Assembly (NCBI GenBank): GCA_937892735.1
Contig: CALBGL010000136.1
Location: 1-22,809, forward strand
Reading direction: 5' to 3'
Length of the DNA: 22,809 nucleotides
DNA from: an uncultured Clostridia bacterium
GTDB lineage: Bacteria; Bacillota; Clostridia; Lachnospirales; Bianqueaceae
Shown here piece after piece: positions 1 through 6,964 of this stretch. The notes below the pieces were generated by a model, which was given only the letters and a program-made list of their open reading frames with translations, ran no database searches and was not told where the DNA came from. Numbering within the stretch: position 1 is the stretch's first letter; every line of letters starts with the position of its first letter. A program made the position numbers and the translations under genes.

Positions 1-138
1 GTAAGGGTTGTCGCTGCTCGGCGCAGTCAGACGCGGCGTAAAAGACGCGGCTGCATCTACAGTGGTTGCCGGCAGATAGGCCGTTAAGAGCGCGAGACTC
101 AGGCACAATGAGACGACAACCTTGGCTAATTTCTTCAT
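1..138 (-). CDS. Secreted protein, N-terminal fragment (cut by window edge)
   Basis: Reading leftwards from ATG at 138-136, 46 codons are open to the window edge. The start is MKKLAKVVVSLCLSLALLTA, a textbook signal peptide: positively charged n-region, hydrophobic core at about residues 7-22, and a plausible signal peptidase I site near VDA-AA (about residues 28-31). The mature start (SFTPRLTAPSSDNPY) is Ser/Pro/Thr-rich. A GGAAAGGAAG ribosome binding site lies 5-8 nt upstream, and a strong promoter (182-210) faces it. From memory, a PSxxNPYY-type stretch after the signal peptide occurs in some clostridial CHAP-domain cell-wall amidases, but no catalytic domain lies inside the window, so no function is assigned. 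It is divergent from the melA operon. Confidence 0.75.
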   Translation of the reverse strand, partial: MKKLAKVVVSLCLSLALLTAYLPATTVDAAASFTPRLTAPSSDNPY

Positions 139-181
139 GCTTAAACTTCCTTTCCTATGTCTTAAAAAATAACACGCGTAT

Positions 182-210
182 ACTGTAACACTTTCCGATC
201 AGTTTGTCAA
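182..210 (-). promoter_or_regulatory. Sigma-A promoter of the secreted-protein gene
   Basis: On the minus strand the -35 is a perfect TTGACA (210-205), followed by a 17-nt spacer and TACAGT as -10 (187-182). It lies about 45 nt upstream of the ATG at 138. The surrounding intergenic DNA is very AT-rich. Confidence 0.75.
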
Positions 211-296
211 CACCTTTTTAATATTTGATTTGATTTTGTAATTCTTTTGTAATAATTCCCTTCTTTCTTTTCTTTTCACTTTTTTCAAGACACCTA

Positions 297-325
297 TTGC
301 GTTTTTTGTGAAAATCTGCTATGAT
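297..325 (+). promoter_or_regulatory. Promoter of the melA operon
   Basis: TTGCGT (297-302), 17-nt spacer, TATGAT (320-325). The predicted transcript start is near 332, giving a leader of about 50 nt. The start site is overlapped by a small inverted repeat, AACTAA (328-333) and TTAGTT (343-348), well placed for a repressor, though six-base arms in AT-rich DNA are weak evidence. Confidence 0.6.
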
Positions 326-384
326 GCAACTAAACTTCATTGTTAGTTTTGAATATAAAAGCAGAAAAGGAGGTTTTCTTTTTT

Positions 385-1704
385 ATGAAAATTACGTTTA
401 TGGGAGCTGGCAGTACTGTATTTGCAAAGAATGTATTAGGAGACTGTATGTGTTCTCCCGCGCTGCGAACCAGCGAATTGTCTCTGTATGATATTGATGG
501 AAAGAGGCTTGCGGAATCCGAGCTATTGCTCTCCGCTCTCAATCATAATATTAATGAAGACAGGGCACGCATCACGACGCACCTGGGAGTGGAACACCGT
601 AAAGAGGCCTTACGCGGTGCCGATTTTGTTGTGAACGCCATTCAGGTCGGCGGATATGATCCCTGTACCATCATTGATTTCGAGATTCCCAAGAAGTATG
701 GTCTGCGCCAGACCATCGCGGATACGCTGGGGATCGGGGGTATTATGCGCGCTCTGCGTACAATCCCCGTGATGGAAGATTTCGCCCAGGATATGGCTGA
801 TGTTTGTCCCCATGCCTGGCTGTTAAATTACACCAATCCCATGGCGATTCTATCTGGTTACATGCAGCGGTACACGCCGATCAAGACAGTCGGGCTCTGT
901 CACAGCGTTCAGGTCTGTTCTGAACATCTGCTGCAGTCTCTAGGTATGGAGAAACAGCTGGTGGGCCGCCGCGAACTCATTGCGGGTATCAATCATATGG
1001 CTTGGCTTCTTGAAATCTACGACAAGGATGGAAATGATCTATATCCAGAAATCCGGCGCCGCGCTCTCGCCAAAAATGATACCGAAAAGCACACCGACAT
1101 GGTGCGTTTCGAATATATCCGCCGCCTTGGATACTATTGTACGGAATCCAGCGAGCATAACGCGGAATATAACGCTTTCTTCATCAAGGGACGCTATCCG
1201 GATCTGATCGATCGTTATCAGATTCCCCTGAATGAATATCCGCGTCGCTGCGTGAACCAGATCGCACGCTGGGAGAAGGAACGCGATCAGATCATGGCGA
1301 ATGGCGAAGTAACGCATACCCGAACGCACGAATACGCCTCTCGTATCATGGAAGCCATCGTCACGAATGTTCCCTATAAGATTGGCGGGAATGTTCTCAA
1401 CCATCATCTCATCGATAACCTGCCGCTGGATGCCTGTGTAGAGGTTCCTTGCCTGGTGGATAATCAGGGCATCAAACCCTGTCATGTCGGCAGCCTGCCC
1501 CTGCAGCTCGCCGCCATGAACAGCAGCAACATCTATCCGCAGCTTTTGACCATTGAAGCCGCTAGAACTCGTCGCAAGGAAGTTGTTTACCAGGCCGCCA
1601 TGATGGATCCGCATACAGGCGCCGAACTCTCTCTAGATGATATCGTAGCCATGTGCGATGAACTCCTGGAGGCGCATAAGGATTGGCTGCCCGCATACCG
1701 CTAA
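385..1704 (+). CDS. melA: GH4 family alpha-galactosidase (NAD- and metal-dependent)
   Basis: The 439-aa product matches E. coli-type MelA over its full length. The N-terminus KITFMGAGSTVFAKN is the NAD-binding Rossmann loop. GLCHSVQ (Cys172, His173) and GINHMAW (His204) are the divalent-metal ligands of GH4. Other shared blocks are QTIADTLGIGGIMRALRTIP, LGYYCTESSEHNAEY and DNLPLDACVEVPCLVD. GH4 enzymes transiently oxidise the sugar at C3 with bound NAD+, then eliminate the aglycone. The likely substrate is melibiose/raffinose-type alpha-galactosides; a galacturonidase or alpha-glucosidase cannot be fully excluded, but similarity is greatest to MelA. Start: ATG at 385 has AAAAGGAGG 11 nt upstream; an in-frame TTG at 340 lies close to the predicted transcript start and has no ribosome binding site. 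No signal peptide, so cytoplasmic. First gene of a three-gene operon; 19 nt to the next. Confidence 0.93.
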   Translation: MKITFMGAGSTVFAKNVLGDCMCSPALRTSELSLYDIDGKRLAESELLLSALNHNINEDRARITTHLGVEHRKEALRGADFVVNAIQVGGYDPCTIIDFEIPKKYGLRQTIADTLGIGGIMRALRTIPVMEDFAQDMADVCPHAWLLNYTNPMAILSGYMQRYTPIKTVGLCHSVQVCSEHLLQSLGMEKQLVGRRELIAGINHMAWLLEIYDKDGNDLYPEIRRRALAKNDTEKHTDMVRFEYIRRLGYYCTESSEHNAEYNAFFIKGRYPDLIDRYQIPLNEYPRRCVNQIARWEKERDQIMANGEVTHTRTHEYASRIMEAIVTNVPYKIGGNVLNHHLIDNLPLDACVEVPCLVDNQGIKPCHVGSLPLQLAAMNSSNIYPQLLTIEAARTRRKEVVYQAAMMDPHTGAELSLDDIVAMCDELLEAHKDWLPAYR

Positions 1705-1723
1705 ACGATAAGGAGGGATTTTC

Positions 1724-2542
1724 ATGCTGCCAATCGGTTTACAGCTATATTCGCTTCGTGATGAAGCCAGCGTCAATCTGGCCCTCACGCTGGAAAAAGT
1801 ACGTCGTATGGGATATACGGGGATCGAGTTTGCTGGTCTATACGGCCATTCTGCGCAAGAGGTGAGCCGTCTGCTCGAAAAAAATGATCTTCTCCCCGTT
1901 TCTGCCCACGTTCCACTAGCAGAGCTTCTCGCCGATCTCACAGGCACTGTCGCGCAATACAAGGCCATTGGTTGTTCCTATATCGCCATCCCCTGGCTGG
2001 AAGAAGCCCGACGTCCCGGACAGCCCCTATATGGACAGACATTGGAGCAAATTCGAAAGATCGCGGAAGAATGCCTGCGTCAAGGCCTTCAGCTCTTGTA
2101 CCATAATCATGACTTTGAATTCACAAAACTCGATGGGGAATACACCCTGGATCGTATGTACGCTACGATTCCTGCTTCACTTCTGCAAACGGAACTGGAT
2201 ACCTGCTGGGTTCGTGTCGGCGGGGAAGATCCATGTGCTTACTTACATAAGTATGCAGGACGCGCGCCCATAGTTCATCTGAAGGATTATTATATGAAAG
2301 GACACGAAGCCTCTCCCCAATATGAGCTCATTGGAGATACAAAAAAGCGCGCTTCCGAATCGACTTCTTTCGAATTCCGCGCGCTGGGTGCGGGTCTGCA
2401 AGACATGCCTGCGATTCTTAAGGCTTCTGAAAAAGCCGGCGCCCAGTGGCTGATTGTGGAACTGGATCGCCCGCCCAAGGGGCAGACTGCCGAAGAAGCC
2501 GTGCGCACCAGCCGCATCTATTTGACATCATTAGGATACTAG
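1724..2542 (+). CDS. Sugar phosphate isomerase/epimerase (AP-endonuclease-2-like TIM barrel)
   Basis: The 272-aa protein has the xylose-isomerase-like TIM-barrel pattern of the IolE/YcjR superfamily. It opens with LPIGLQLYSLRDE; LYHNHDFEF (125-133), ELDTCWV (157-163), VHLKD (184-188) and IVELD (244-248) fall at the ends of successive barrel strands. Glu157/Asp159, His185 and Glu246 are probable metal ligands by family analogy. Family members isomerise or epimerise sugars, inosose or 3-keto sugars; the substrate here cannot be read from sequence. AAGGAGGG sits 6-7 nt before the ATG. The stop codon TAG is part of the next gene's TAGGAGGGA ribosome binding site, so the two genes are tightly coupled. 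Its place between a GH4 glycosidase and a dehydrogenase suggests processing of a (keto)sugar released or oxidised by its neighbours. Confidence 0.8.
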   Translation: MLPIGLQLYSLRDEASVNLALTLEKVRRMGYTGIEFAGLYGHSAQEVSRLLEKNDLLPVSAHVPLAELLADLTGTVAQYKAIGCSYIAIPWLEEARRPGQPLYGQTLEQIRKIAEECLRQGLQLLYHNHDFEFTKLDGEYTLDRMYATIPASLLQTELDTCWVRVGGEDPCAYLHKYAGRAPIVHLKDYYMKGHEASPQYELIGDTKKRASESTSFEFRALGAGLQDMPAILKASEKAGAQWLIVELDRPPKGQTAEEAVRTSRIYLTSLGY

Positions 2543-2553
2543 GAGGGATTATT

Positions 2554-3708
2554 ATGGCAAGTATTGCGGATCGTTTCAAAGAAAACCAGGAAAGCACCCA
2601 AAATACCTACACAGGTCCTAAACTAAAAGTCGGAATCATCGGAACCGGCTGGATCTCCGAAGCGCATATTGAAAGCTACCTGCGCTGTCCGGATGTAGAG
2701 ATTGTAGCGGCCGCCGATCTGATTCCCGGCAAAGCAGAGGCTCTGTTTGAAAAGCTCGGTGTTTCCGGTGTTCGTTTCTATCCTCATCATAAAGAGATGT
2801 TAGCTACCGAAACTTTGGATGTGGTAAGCGTCTGTACCTATAACCGCGCCCATGCGGAATGTACCATCGACGCACTCCATGCCGGGGTTCACGTTCTGGT
2901 AGAAAAGCCCATGTGCGTGACTCTGGAGGAAGCCGTTGCCATGTGTAAGGCAGAAAAAGAAAGCGGCAAGTTGCTGTCCGTTGGCTTCCAGCCGCGTTTC
3001 GACGAAAATATGCAGCAAATTGGCAAGATCGTGCAGTCCGGCGTATTGGGAAAAATCTACTATGTACAGACGGGCGGCGGCCGTCAGCGCGGCATTCCCA
3101 CGCCCTATGGCACTTCTTTTATCACAGATGAGACAGCGGGTATCGGCGCCGTCGGTGATATTGGATGCTATTCCCTGGATCTAGTGCTCAACGCGTTAGG
3201 CTATCCGAAACCGTTAACGGTATCTGGATACAAGTCCGCTTACTTTGGCACGCGGCCAGAGATATATCCTCATCATCCCGAATACGCGAAAGCCTTTGCC
3301 GTCGATGATTTCGCGGCCGCCTTCATCCGTCTGGAAGGAGATATCATTCTCGATTTTCGCATTGCCTGGGCTATGAATCTGGATACGCCCGGAGATACCA
3401 TCATCCTCGGTACAGAGGGCGGCTTACGCATTCCTTCCACAGAGTGTTGGAACGGAAGCATGAGTGGTCCCATGACTCTCTATCATGAAGTCGCAGGGCA
3501 GACCGTAGAGACAGTGCTTCCCATTTTACCCAATGCTTTCGATGAGCTTTTCTATCGTAAGATTCGTTCCTTCCTGGATGCTGTGGAAACCGGAGGCACG
3601 GCTCCTGTGCCCACCTCCCAAGTTCTCATCAATCAGGCGATTATCGATGGTATCGTCCGTTCCGCACAGGCAGGACACGAAATCCGTATCGAGATCCCGA
3701 ACATCTAA
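2554..3708 (+). CDS. Gfo/Idh/MocA family NAD(P)-dependent oxidoreductase
   Basis: The 384-aa product has a 22-residue hydrophilic N-terminal extension, then the dinucleotide-binding strand VGIIGTGWISEAH (26-38). The EKP motif (117-119, in LVEKPMCVTLEEA) is the family signature; its Lys is the usual catalytic residue. GDIGCYSLDL (201-210) corresponds to the conserved segment that in relatives often carries the second catalytic His; here that place is taken by Cys-Tyr. The C-terminal half forms the substrate-binding alpha/beta domain. Family members oxidise or reduce sugars, inositols and amino-sugars, often at C2 or C3; the exact substrate is unknown. The ATG is 11 nt after the isomerase stop with AGGAGGG overlapping that stop. 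It ends the operon 5 nt before the terminator stem at 3714. No signal peptide. Confidence 0.85.
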   Translation: MASIADRFKENQESTQNTYTGPKLKVGIIGTGWISEAHIESYLRCPDVEIVAAADLIPGKAEALFEKLGVSGVRFYPHHKEMLATETLDVVSVCTYNRAHAECTIDALHAGVHVLVEKPMCVTLEEAVAMCKAEKESGKLLSVGFQPRFDENMQQIGKIVQSGVLGKIYYVQTGGGRQRGIPTPYGTSFITDETAGIGAVGDIGCYSLDLVLNALGYPKPLTVSGYKSAYFGTRPEIYPHHPEYAKAFAVDDFAAAFIRLEGDIILDFRIAWAMNLDTPGDTIILGTEGGLRIPSTECWNGSMSGPMTLYHEVAGQTVETVLPILPNAFDELFYRKIRSFLDAVETGGTAPVPTSQVLINQAIIDGIVRSAQAGHEIRIEIPNI

Positions 3709-3713
3709 AACAC

Positions 3714-3765
3714 AATGCGCCTACAGGAGACCGTGAACACTCACATCTTCTCCCGCAGGCGCATT
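3714..3765. terminator. Convergent stem-loop terminator embedded in the HAD gene end
   Basis: Arms 3714-3730 and 3749-3765 pair over 17 positions. Read on the minus strand the stem is continuous, with two G-U wobbles and an 18-nt loop; read on the plus strand those two pairs become A-C mismatches. The plus-strand transcript leaves through TTTTCTCTTCT; the minus-strand tail is GTGTTTTAG. The right arm is also the coding sequence for the last residues of the HAD gene, whose stop codon lies in the loop. It probably serves both converging operons. Confidence 0.75.
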
Positions 3766-4583
3766 TTCTCTTCTAAATAGGCTTCCAACCATCGGGCCAC
3801 ACCATCCTCGTCATTTCTTTCGAGAATCCCTGCAGCCTGTTTTTTTATCTCTTCCGCGGCATTGGCCGGCGCATAGCCTGCGTCTGCGGCCTGAAACAGG
3901 GGCAGATCGTTGACGGCGTCGCCAAAAACGATCATCCGGTCACATTGCAGCCTTTCCTTCAGCTGCCGCGCCGCATGCGCTTTCGTCGCATGGCGGGGCA
4001 TGACTTCCAGCCACCATTCTCCCTGACCATATAACTCTCTCTGAAAGGTAAACTGGCTGCATCCCCACGCCTTCAGCCGTTCCTGCAGAGGCGCCAGTTC
4101 CGTTCTTTCCCCAATGCATGTGTAGTAAAATGGCTCTCCCGCATAAAGCATCTCTTCCGATGCGCAGCGCCGCAACCGCGCGTCTCCCTGCCGTTTCGAA
4201 AGATAGGCCGCTTTCCCCGCATTCATTTCGGCGGCGAGCCAGGATACTCTCTCTCGTCCTTCCACAAACGCATAGACCAGCGGCGAAACCTTCTCCTCCC
4301 GGAATGTCTGACGCAGCCATGCCCTCTCGTCATCAGAAAACGCATTGCATACCACGGGCGTCCCCCTTTCCACGAGCATGGTTCCGTTATAGACAATCAC
4401 AGGCAGGGTAGGCGTCCATCCCTCTGTCACGACGCTGGCAGAATGAATCGAGCGAGCCGTCGCGTATGTGATCAGCTCACCCTCCTCTTCCATTCTTCGT
4501 AAGACCGCCCGCGTCCGATCCGAAAGCCGTCCATCCGCATCGAGCAGCGTTCCATCCAAATCCGAGACAAATAACGTCTTCAC
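3741..4583 (-). CDS. Cof-type HAD-superfamily sugar phosphatase
   Basis: The 280-aa protein carries all HAD motifs of the Cof/YidA subfamily: motif I DLDGTLLD (nucleophile Asp8, acid/base Asp10), motif II near VYNGTML (65-70), motif III Lys201 in MPRHATKAHA, and motif IV GDAVNDLPLF (221-230). Residues about 80-190 form the C2 cap. Members dephosphorylate small phosphosugars or cofactors such as FMN and pyridoxal phosphate; specificity cannot be read. The start is GTG (4583-4581), and its last two bases are the first two of the lgt TGA stop (4582-4580), a GTGA overlap that implies translational coupling; GAGGAG lies just upstream inside lgt. Last gene of trmH-lgt-HAD, ending inside its own terminator hairpin. 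Confidence 0.88.
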   Translation of the reverse strand: MKTLFVSDLDGTLLDADGRLSDRTRAVLRRMEEEGELITYATARSIHSASVVTEGWTPTLPVIVYNGTMLVERGTPVVCNAFSDDERAWLRQTFREEKVSPLVYAFVEGRERVSWLAAEMNAGKAAYLSKRQGDARLRRCASEEMLYAGEPFYYTCIGERTELAPLQERLKAWGCSQFTFQRELYGQGEWWLEVMPRHATKAHAARQLKERLQCDRMIVFGDAVNDLPLFQAADAGYAPANAAEEIKKQAAGILERNDEDGVARWLEAYLEEKMRLREKM

Positions 4584-5521
4584 TCTTCCGTCTCCTCGAT
4601 GTCCTCATCCGCTTCTTCCATAGATTCATGCATAGACTCATCTGTCGATTCATGCAGCTGGAACGCCTGTCCAACACGCTGCCACTCCTTCTCCTTTTCA
4701 CGTTTTTCCTCTTCTTCTGCCTGCAGTTCTGCATCCACCTTGGCGTCGATCTCCGCTTGCATCCGTTCCTGTTTTCTCTTATGGCAACGAGCCATCCAAA
4801 AAATCGCAAAAATAAGAACCAGAATCGAAATAAACTGAGAAGTGGACAAGAATCCTACTGTCCCACGATTATCTCCGCGGAAGAACTCAATGATAAAACG
4901 ACCGACTCCATATAGAATCATGTACCAGCCAGCAGCCATCCCTGGTTCTCTCCGGGTTCCCTTCCGGGTATACCACAGCAAGAATGCCGCGATCGCGAAA
5001 TCACCCACACTGGAAATGAGCTGTGTGGGAATCAGGGCAATTCCCGAAGGCGCCATACTTTCTGCCGGGAAAACAACCCCAATCGCAGAATCCGTCGGCG
5101 CGCCATAGCAGCAGCCTGCCAGAAAACAGCCAATTCGTCCGAACCCCTGTGCCAGAGGTATGGAAGGAATGGCCGTGTCCAGATACTGCAGAAACGGCAG
5201 CTTCTTTACCCGACAATAAATATAAGGAATCAGGATTCCTGTAAAGATACCGCCATATACAACAAATCCGTTGGTAAAGTCCAGCAGCATGGAAGGGTCT
5301 TGAATAATAGAGGGTAGTTCTACAATATAGAATAAAAGCTTCGCTCCCACAACGCCAGCCAAGATTCCGAAAAACCCCAGATTGAACATCTGATCTTTAT
5401 CCAGTCCTCTGGCAGGGCATCGTCGCATACCCAGCCAGACTGCCAATATCATGCCAATGGCAATCATCAATCCATAACTATATACATGAAACGGTCCAAT
5501 CGAAAATAATTCCGGATGCAT
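4580..5521 (-). CDS. lgt: Prolipoprotein diacylglyceryl transferase with an acidic C-terminal tail
   Basis: Lgt moves diacylglycerol from phosphatidylglycerol onto the lipobox Cys of prolipoproteins in the plasma membrane. The 313-aa product has about seven hydrophobic segments between residues 12 and 244. Family blocks are visible: HPELFSIGPFHVYSYG at the N-terminus, VVYGGIFTGIL (88-98), the signature GFGRIGCFLAGCCYG (126-140, Arg129), PTQLISS (165-171) and GRFIIEFFRGDNRG (207-220). The Cys-rich signature replaces the GRxGNF form of proteobacteria, as in other Clostridia. Residues 246-313 are an extra, highly charged tail: a predicted coiled coil of Glu/Lys/Gln, then an acidic end with repeated ES(T/M) units. 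ATG at 5521 has AGGAGAAGGAAG just upstream. It starts 19 nt after trmH and overlaps the HAD gene. A client lipoprotein (18240-16843) is encoded in the same window. Confidence 0.95.
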   Translation of the reverse strand: MHPELFSIGPFHVYSYGLMIAIGMILAVWLGMRRCPARGLDKDQMFNLGFFGILAGVVGAKLLFYIVELPSIIQDPSMLLDFTNGFVVYGGIFTGILIPYIYCRVKKLPFLQYLDTAIPSIPLAQGFGRIGCFLAGCCYGAPTDSAIGVVFPAESMAPSGIALIPTQLISSVGDFAIAAFLLWYTRKGTRREPGMAAGWYMILYGVGRFIIEFFRGDNRGTVGFLSTSQFISILVLIFAIFWMARCHKRKQERMQAEIDAKVDAELQAEEEEKREKEKEWQRVGQAFQLHESTDESMHESMEEADEDIEETEE

Positions 5522-5540
5522 CTTCCTTCTCCTCCCGTCC

Positions 5541-6356
5541 CTATTGGGCTCTTCTCTGTCTTACAACCTCATACATCAATATCCCTGCCGCCACAGACGC
5601 ATTCAGCGACTCGGCCCTTCCCGGCTGCGGAATGGAAATCCTGACCTGCGCCAGATTTGCGGTCTCCTCCCGAAGTCCATTCCCCTCGTTGCCAATCAGA
5701 ATCCCGCAGCCTTGTCGATAGTCCGCCTGATCGTAGGAAAGACTGGCCTGCAAGTGTGCCGCAGCCAGCATGACGCCGCGCCGCTGCAGCATCAGCAGCG
5801 CCTCGCGAAACTGCCCTGTACGGACGACTGGCAGATGAAATATACTCCCCATCGAGGCCCGCACCACTTTCGGACTGAAAAAATCTGCCGTACCCTCGGA
5901 ACACAGAATTCCATCCGCCCCGGCCGCGTCTGCAGTACGCAGAATCGTACCGGCATTTCCCGGATCCTGCAGGTCTTCTAAAATCACCAGAAATGGCGAT
6001 TCCTGCTGCAGCAATTCTTCCAGCGCCGTCTCCCGCAGACGAACTAATGCCATCACTCCCTGCGGATGCTGTGTATCCGACGCCTGTCTCATCCAGTCTT
6101 CCTCCACCACGACGATCTCGGCCTCTGGATAGCGCTGGCAGCATACTCGCCAATCCTCATGGCGTGCCATGAATGTCTCCGTGAGAATCAGCGTTTTCAA
6201 TTCCCACGGCGGGCAAATCTCTCGTACCAGACGCAGCCCCTCTGCCATGAAAAGACCATTCTCTTGCCTGCCTTTTCGGCTCTGAAGACTTTTAATCTGC
6301 TTAAACAGAGGATTCTGCACGCTGAAAAGATACCGAAAGCCCGGCATATCCGTCAT
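5541..6356 (-). CDS. TrmH/SpoU family RNA 2'-O-methyltransferase
   Basis: This 271-aa SPOUT methyltransferase has an N-terminal L30e-like RNA-binding domain (NPLFKQIKSLQSRKGRQENG, residues 15-34, then FMAEGLRLVREI) and a C-terminal knotted SAM-binding domain. The three SpoU motifs are clear: motif 1 EDLQDPGNAGTILRTADAAG (127-146, Asn134 and catalytic-type Arg140), motif 2 GILIGNEGNGL (218-228), and motif 3 IPQPGRAESLNASVAAGIL (242-260). It resembles RlmB/YsgA-type rRNA methylases; the target base cannot be read. The chosen ATG (6356) has AAAGGAG 9 nt upstream. A TTG 30 nt further out is open in frame, but using it would place that ribosome binding site inside the gene. It has its own promoter (6430-6458) and starts the trmH-lgt-HAD operon. 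Confidence 0.92.
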   Translation of the reverse strand: MTDMPGFRYLFSVQNPLFKQIKSLQSRKGRQENGLFMAEGLRLVREICPPWELKTLILTETFMARHEDWRVCCQRYPEAEIVVVEEDWMRQASDTQHPQGVMALVRLRETALEELLQQESPFLVILEDLQDPGNAGTILRTADAAGADGILCSEGTADFFSPKVVRASMGSIFHLPVVRTGQFREALLMLQRRGVMLAAAHLQASLSYDQADYRQGCGILIGNEGNGLREETANLAQVRISIPQPGRAESLNASVAAGILMYEVVRQRRAQ

Positions 6357-6429
6357 GCGGCGCCACTCCTTTCTATTTGCTGCCAATCAAAGGCTGCTTA
6401 CGCCTAATCGGCATCGGCATTTTATGTTT

Positions 6430-6458
6430 ATTATAGCAAATCCCTGCTAATTATTCAA
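6430..6458 (-). promoter_or_regulatory. Sigma-A promoter of trmH-lgt-HAD
   Basis: On the minus strand TTGAAT (6458-6453), 17-nt spacer, TATAAT (6435-6430). The -10 is perfect. The -35 begins 3 nt after the U-tract of the upstream ribosomal-operon terminator, so the boundary between the two units is extremely compact. The leader of about 70 nt contains a short GCCGAT duplication. Confidence 0.85.
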
Positions 6459-6461
6459 GAT

Positions 6462-6506
6462 AAAAAAGAGGGGGCAATCACACCCATGATGGCGTGTAAC
6501 TGCCCC
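6462..6506 (-). terminator. Second rho-independent terminator after rpsR
   Basis: The minus-strand RNA forms GGGGCA/UGCCCC closing a long stem (6506 to 6471) with wobble pairs, one mismatch and a 3-nt loop (CCA-UCA-UGG), followed by CUCUUUUUU. It is stronger on the minus strand because the wobbles become mismatches on the plus strand. Confidence 0.8.
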
Positions 6507-6616
6507 GCTGAATCATCAGATTCCCATATTATGCAGCATGCAGAAAGAATCCCGTCTCAGGCCATATTTTCCGCATTAAACGGCATGCTTTTGCCTCGCC
6601 TATCAATATCCCGCAT
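6507..6616. other. 110-nt non-coding island between tandem terminators
   Basis: I find no gene, no clear promoter and no known riboswitch here. It contains small self-complementary pieces, for example GCATGC twice and CCGCATTAAACGG, but no U-tract. It may be a spacer, a remnant, or a small RNA released by the two flanking terminators. Confidence 0.3.
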
Positions 6617-6652
6617 ATAAAAACACGGGCTGCTCCACATCGGAACAACCCG
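6617..6652 (-). terminator. First rho-independent terminator after rpsR
   Basis: The minus-strand RNA pairs CGGGUUGUUCC (6652-6642) with GGAGCAGCCCG (6636-6626) in an 11-bp stem with two G-U wobbles and a 5-nt loop, followed by UGUUUUUAU. It starts 22 nt after the rpsR stop. Confidence 0.85.
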
Positions 6653-6673
6653 CTCTCACATTTCCTTTTTTGA

Positions 6674-6916
6674 TTAATCCACCGTATACGGCATCAAAGC
6701 CAGATGTCTGGCACGCTTAACAGCAACCGTCAGCATACGCTGATGCTTTGCGCAGTTGCCATTGATACGGCGCGGCAGAATCTTGCCCCGCTCGGAGACA
6801 TATCTTCTCAGCTTCGCTACATCCTTGTAGCTGAGCGTCTCGCCATTCTCTGCACAAAAGCTGCAAACGCGCTTCTTACGGCGCATACCGGTTCTCTTCT
6901 TCTGAGGAACTGCCAT
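6674..6916 (-). CDS. rpsR: 30S ribosomal protein S18, zinc-ligand (C+) form
   Basis: The 80-aa product has the S18 core KLRRYVSERGKILPRRINGN and ends RARHLALMPYTVD. It retains the metal-binding form seen in many Clostridia: VCSFC supplies two Cys, and NCAKHQ supplies Cys and His, where zinc-free S18 proteins have other residues. S18 pairs with S6 on the platform of the 30S subunit, which fits its position as last gene of rpsF-ssb-rpsR. Start: the ATG at 6916 follows AGGAGG at 8 nt; an upstream in-frame start (6958) would swallow this ribosome binding site. 48 nt separate it from ssb. It is followed by two tandem terminators. Confidence 0.97.
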   Translation of the reverse strand: MAVPQKKRTGMRRKKRVCSFCAENGETLSYKDVAKLRRYVSERGKILPRRINGNCAKHQRMLTVAVKRARHLALMPYTVD

Positions 6917-6964
6917 GACCAAAACCTCCTGTTCTATACTTATCGACCCTATGCACACCCTGTC

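Noticed and set aside
225..255. Repeated TTTTGTAAT units as a functional repeat
   Set aside because: Two copies in very AT-rich DNA are expected by chance.
340..384. In-frame TTG at 340 as the melA start, adding 15 residues
   Set aside because: It lies about 8 nt from the predicted transcript start with no ribosome binding site, while ATG 385 follows AAAAGGAGG and gives the standard MelA N-terminus.
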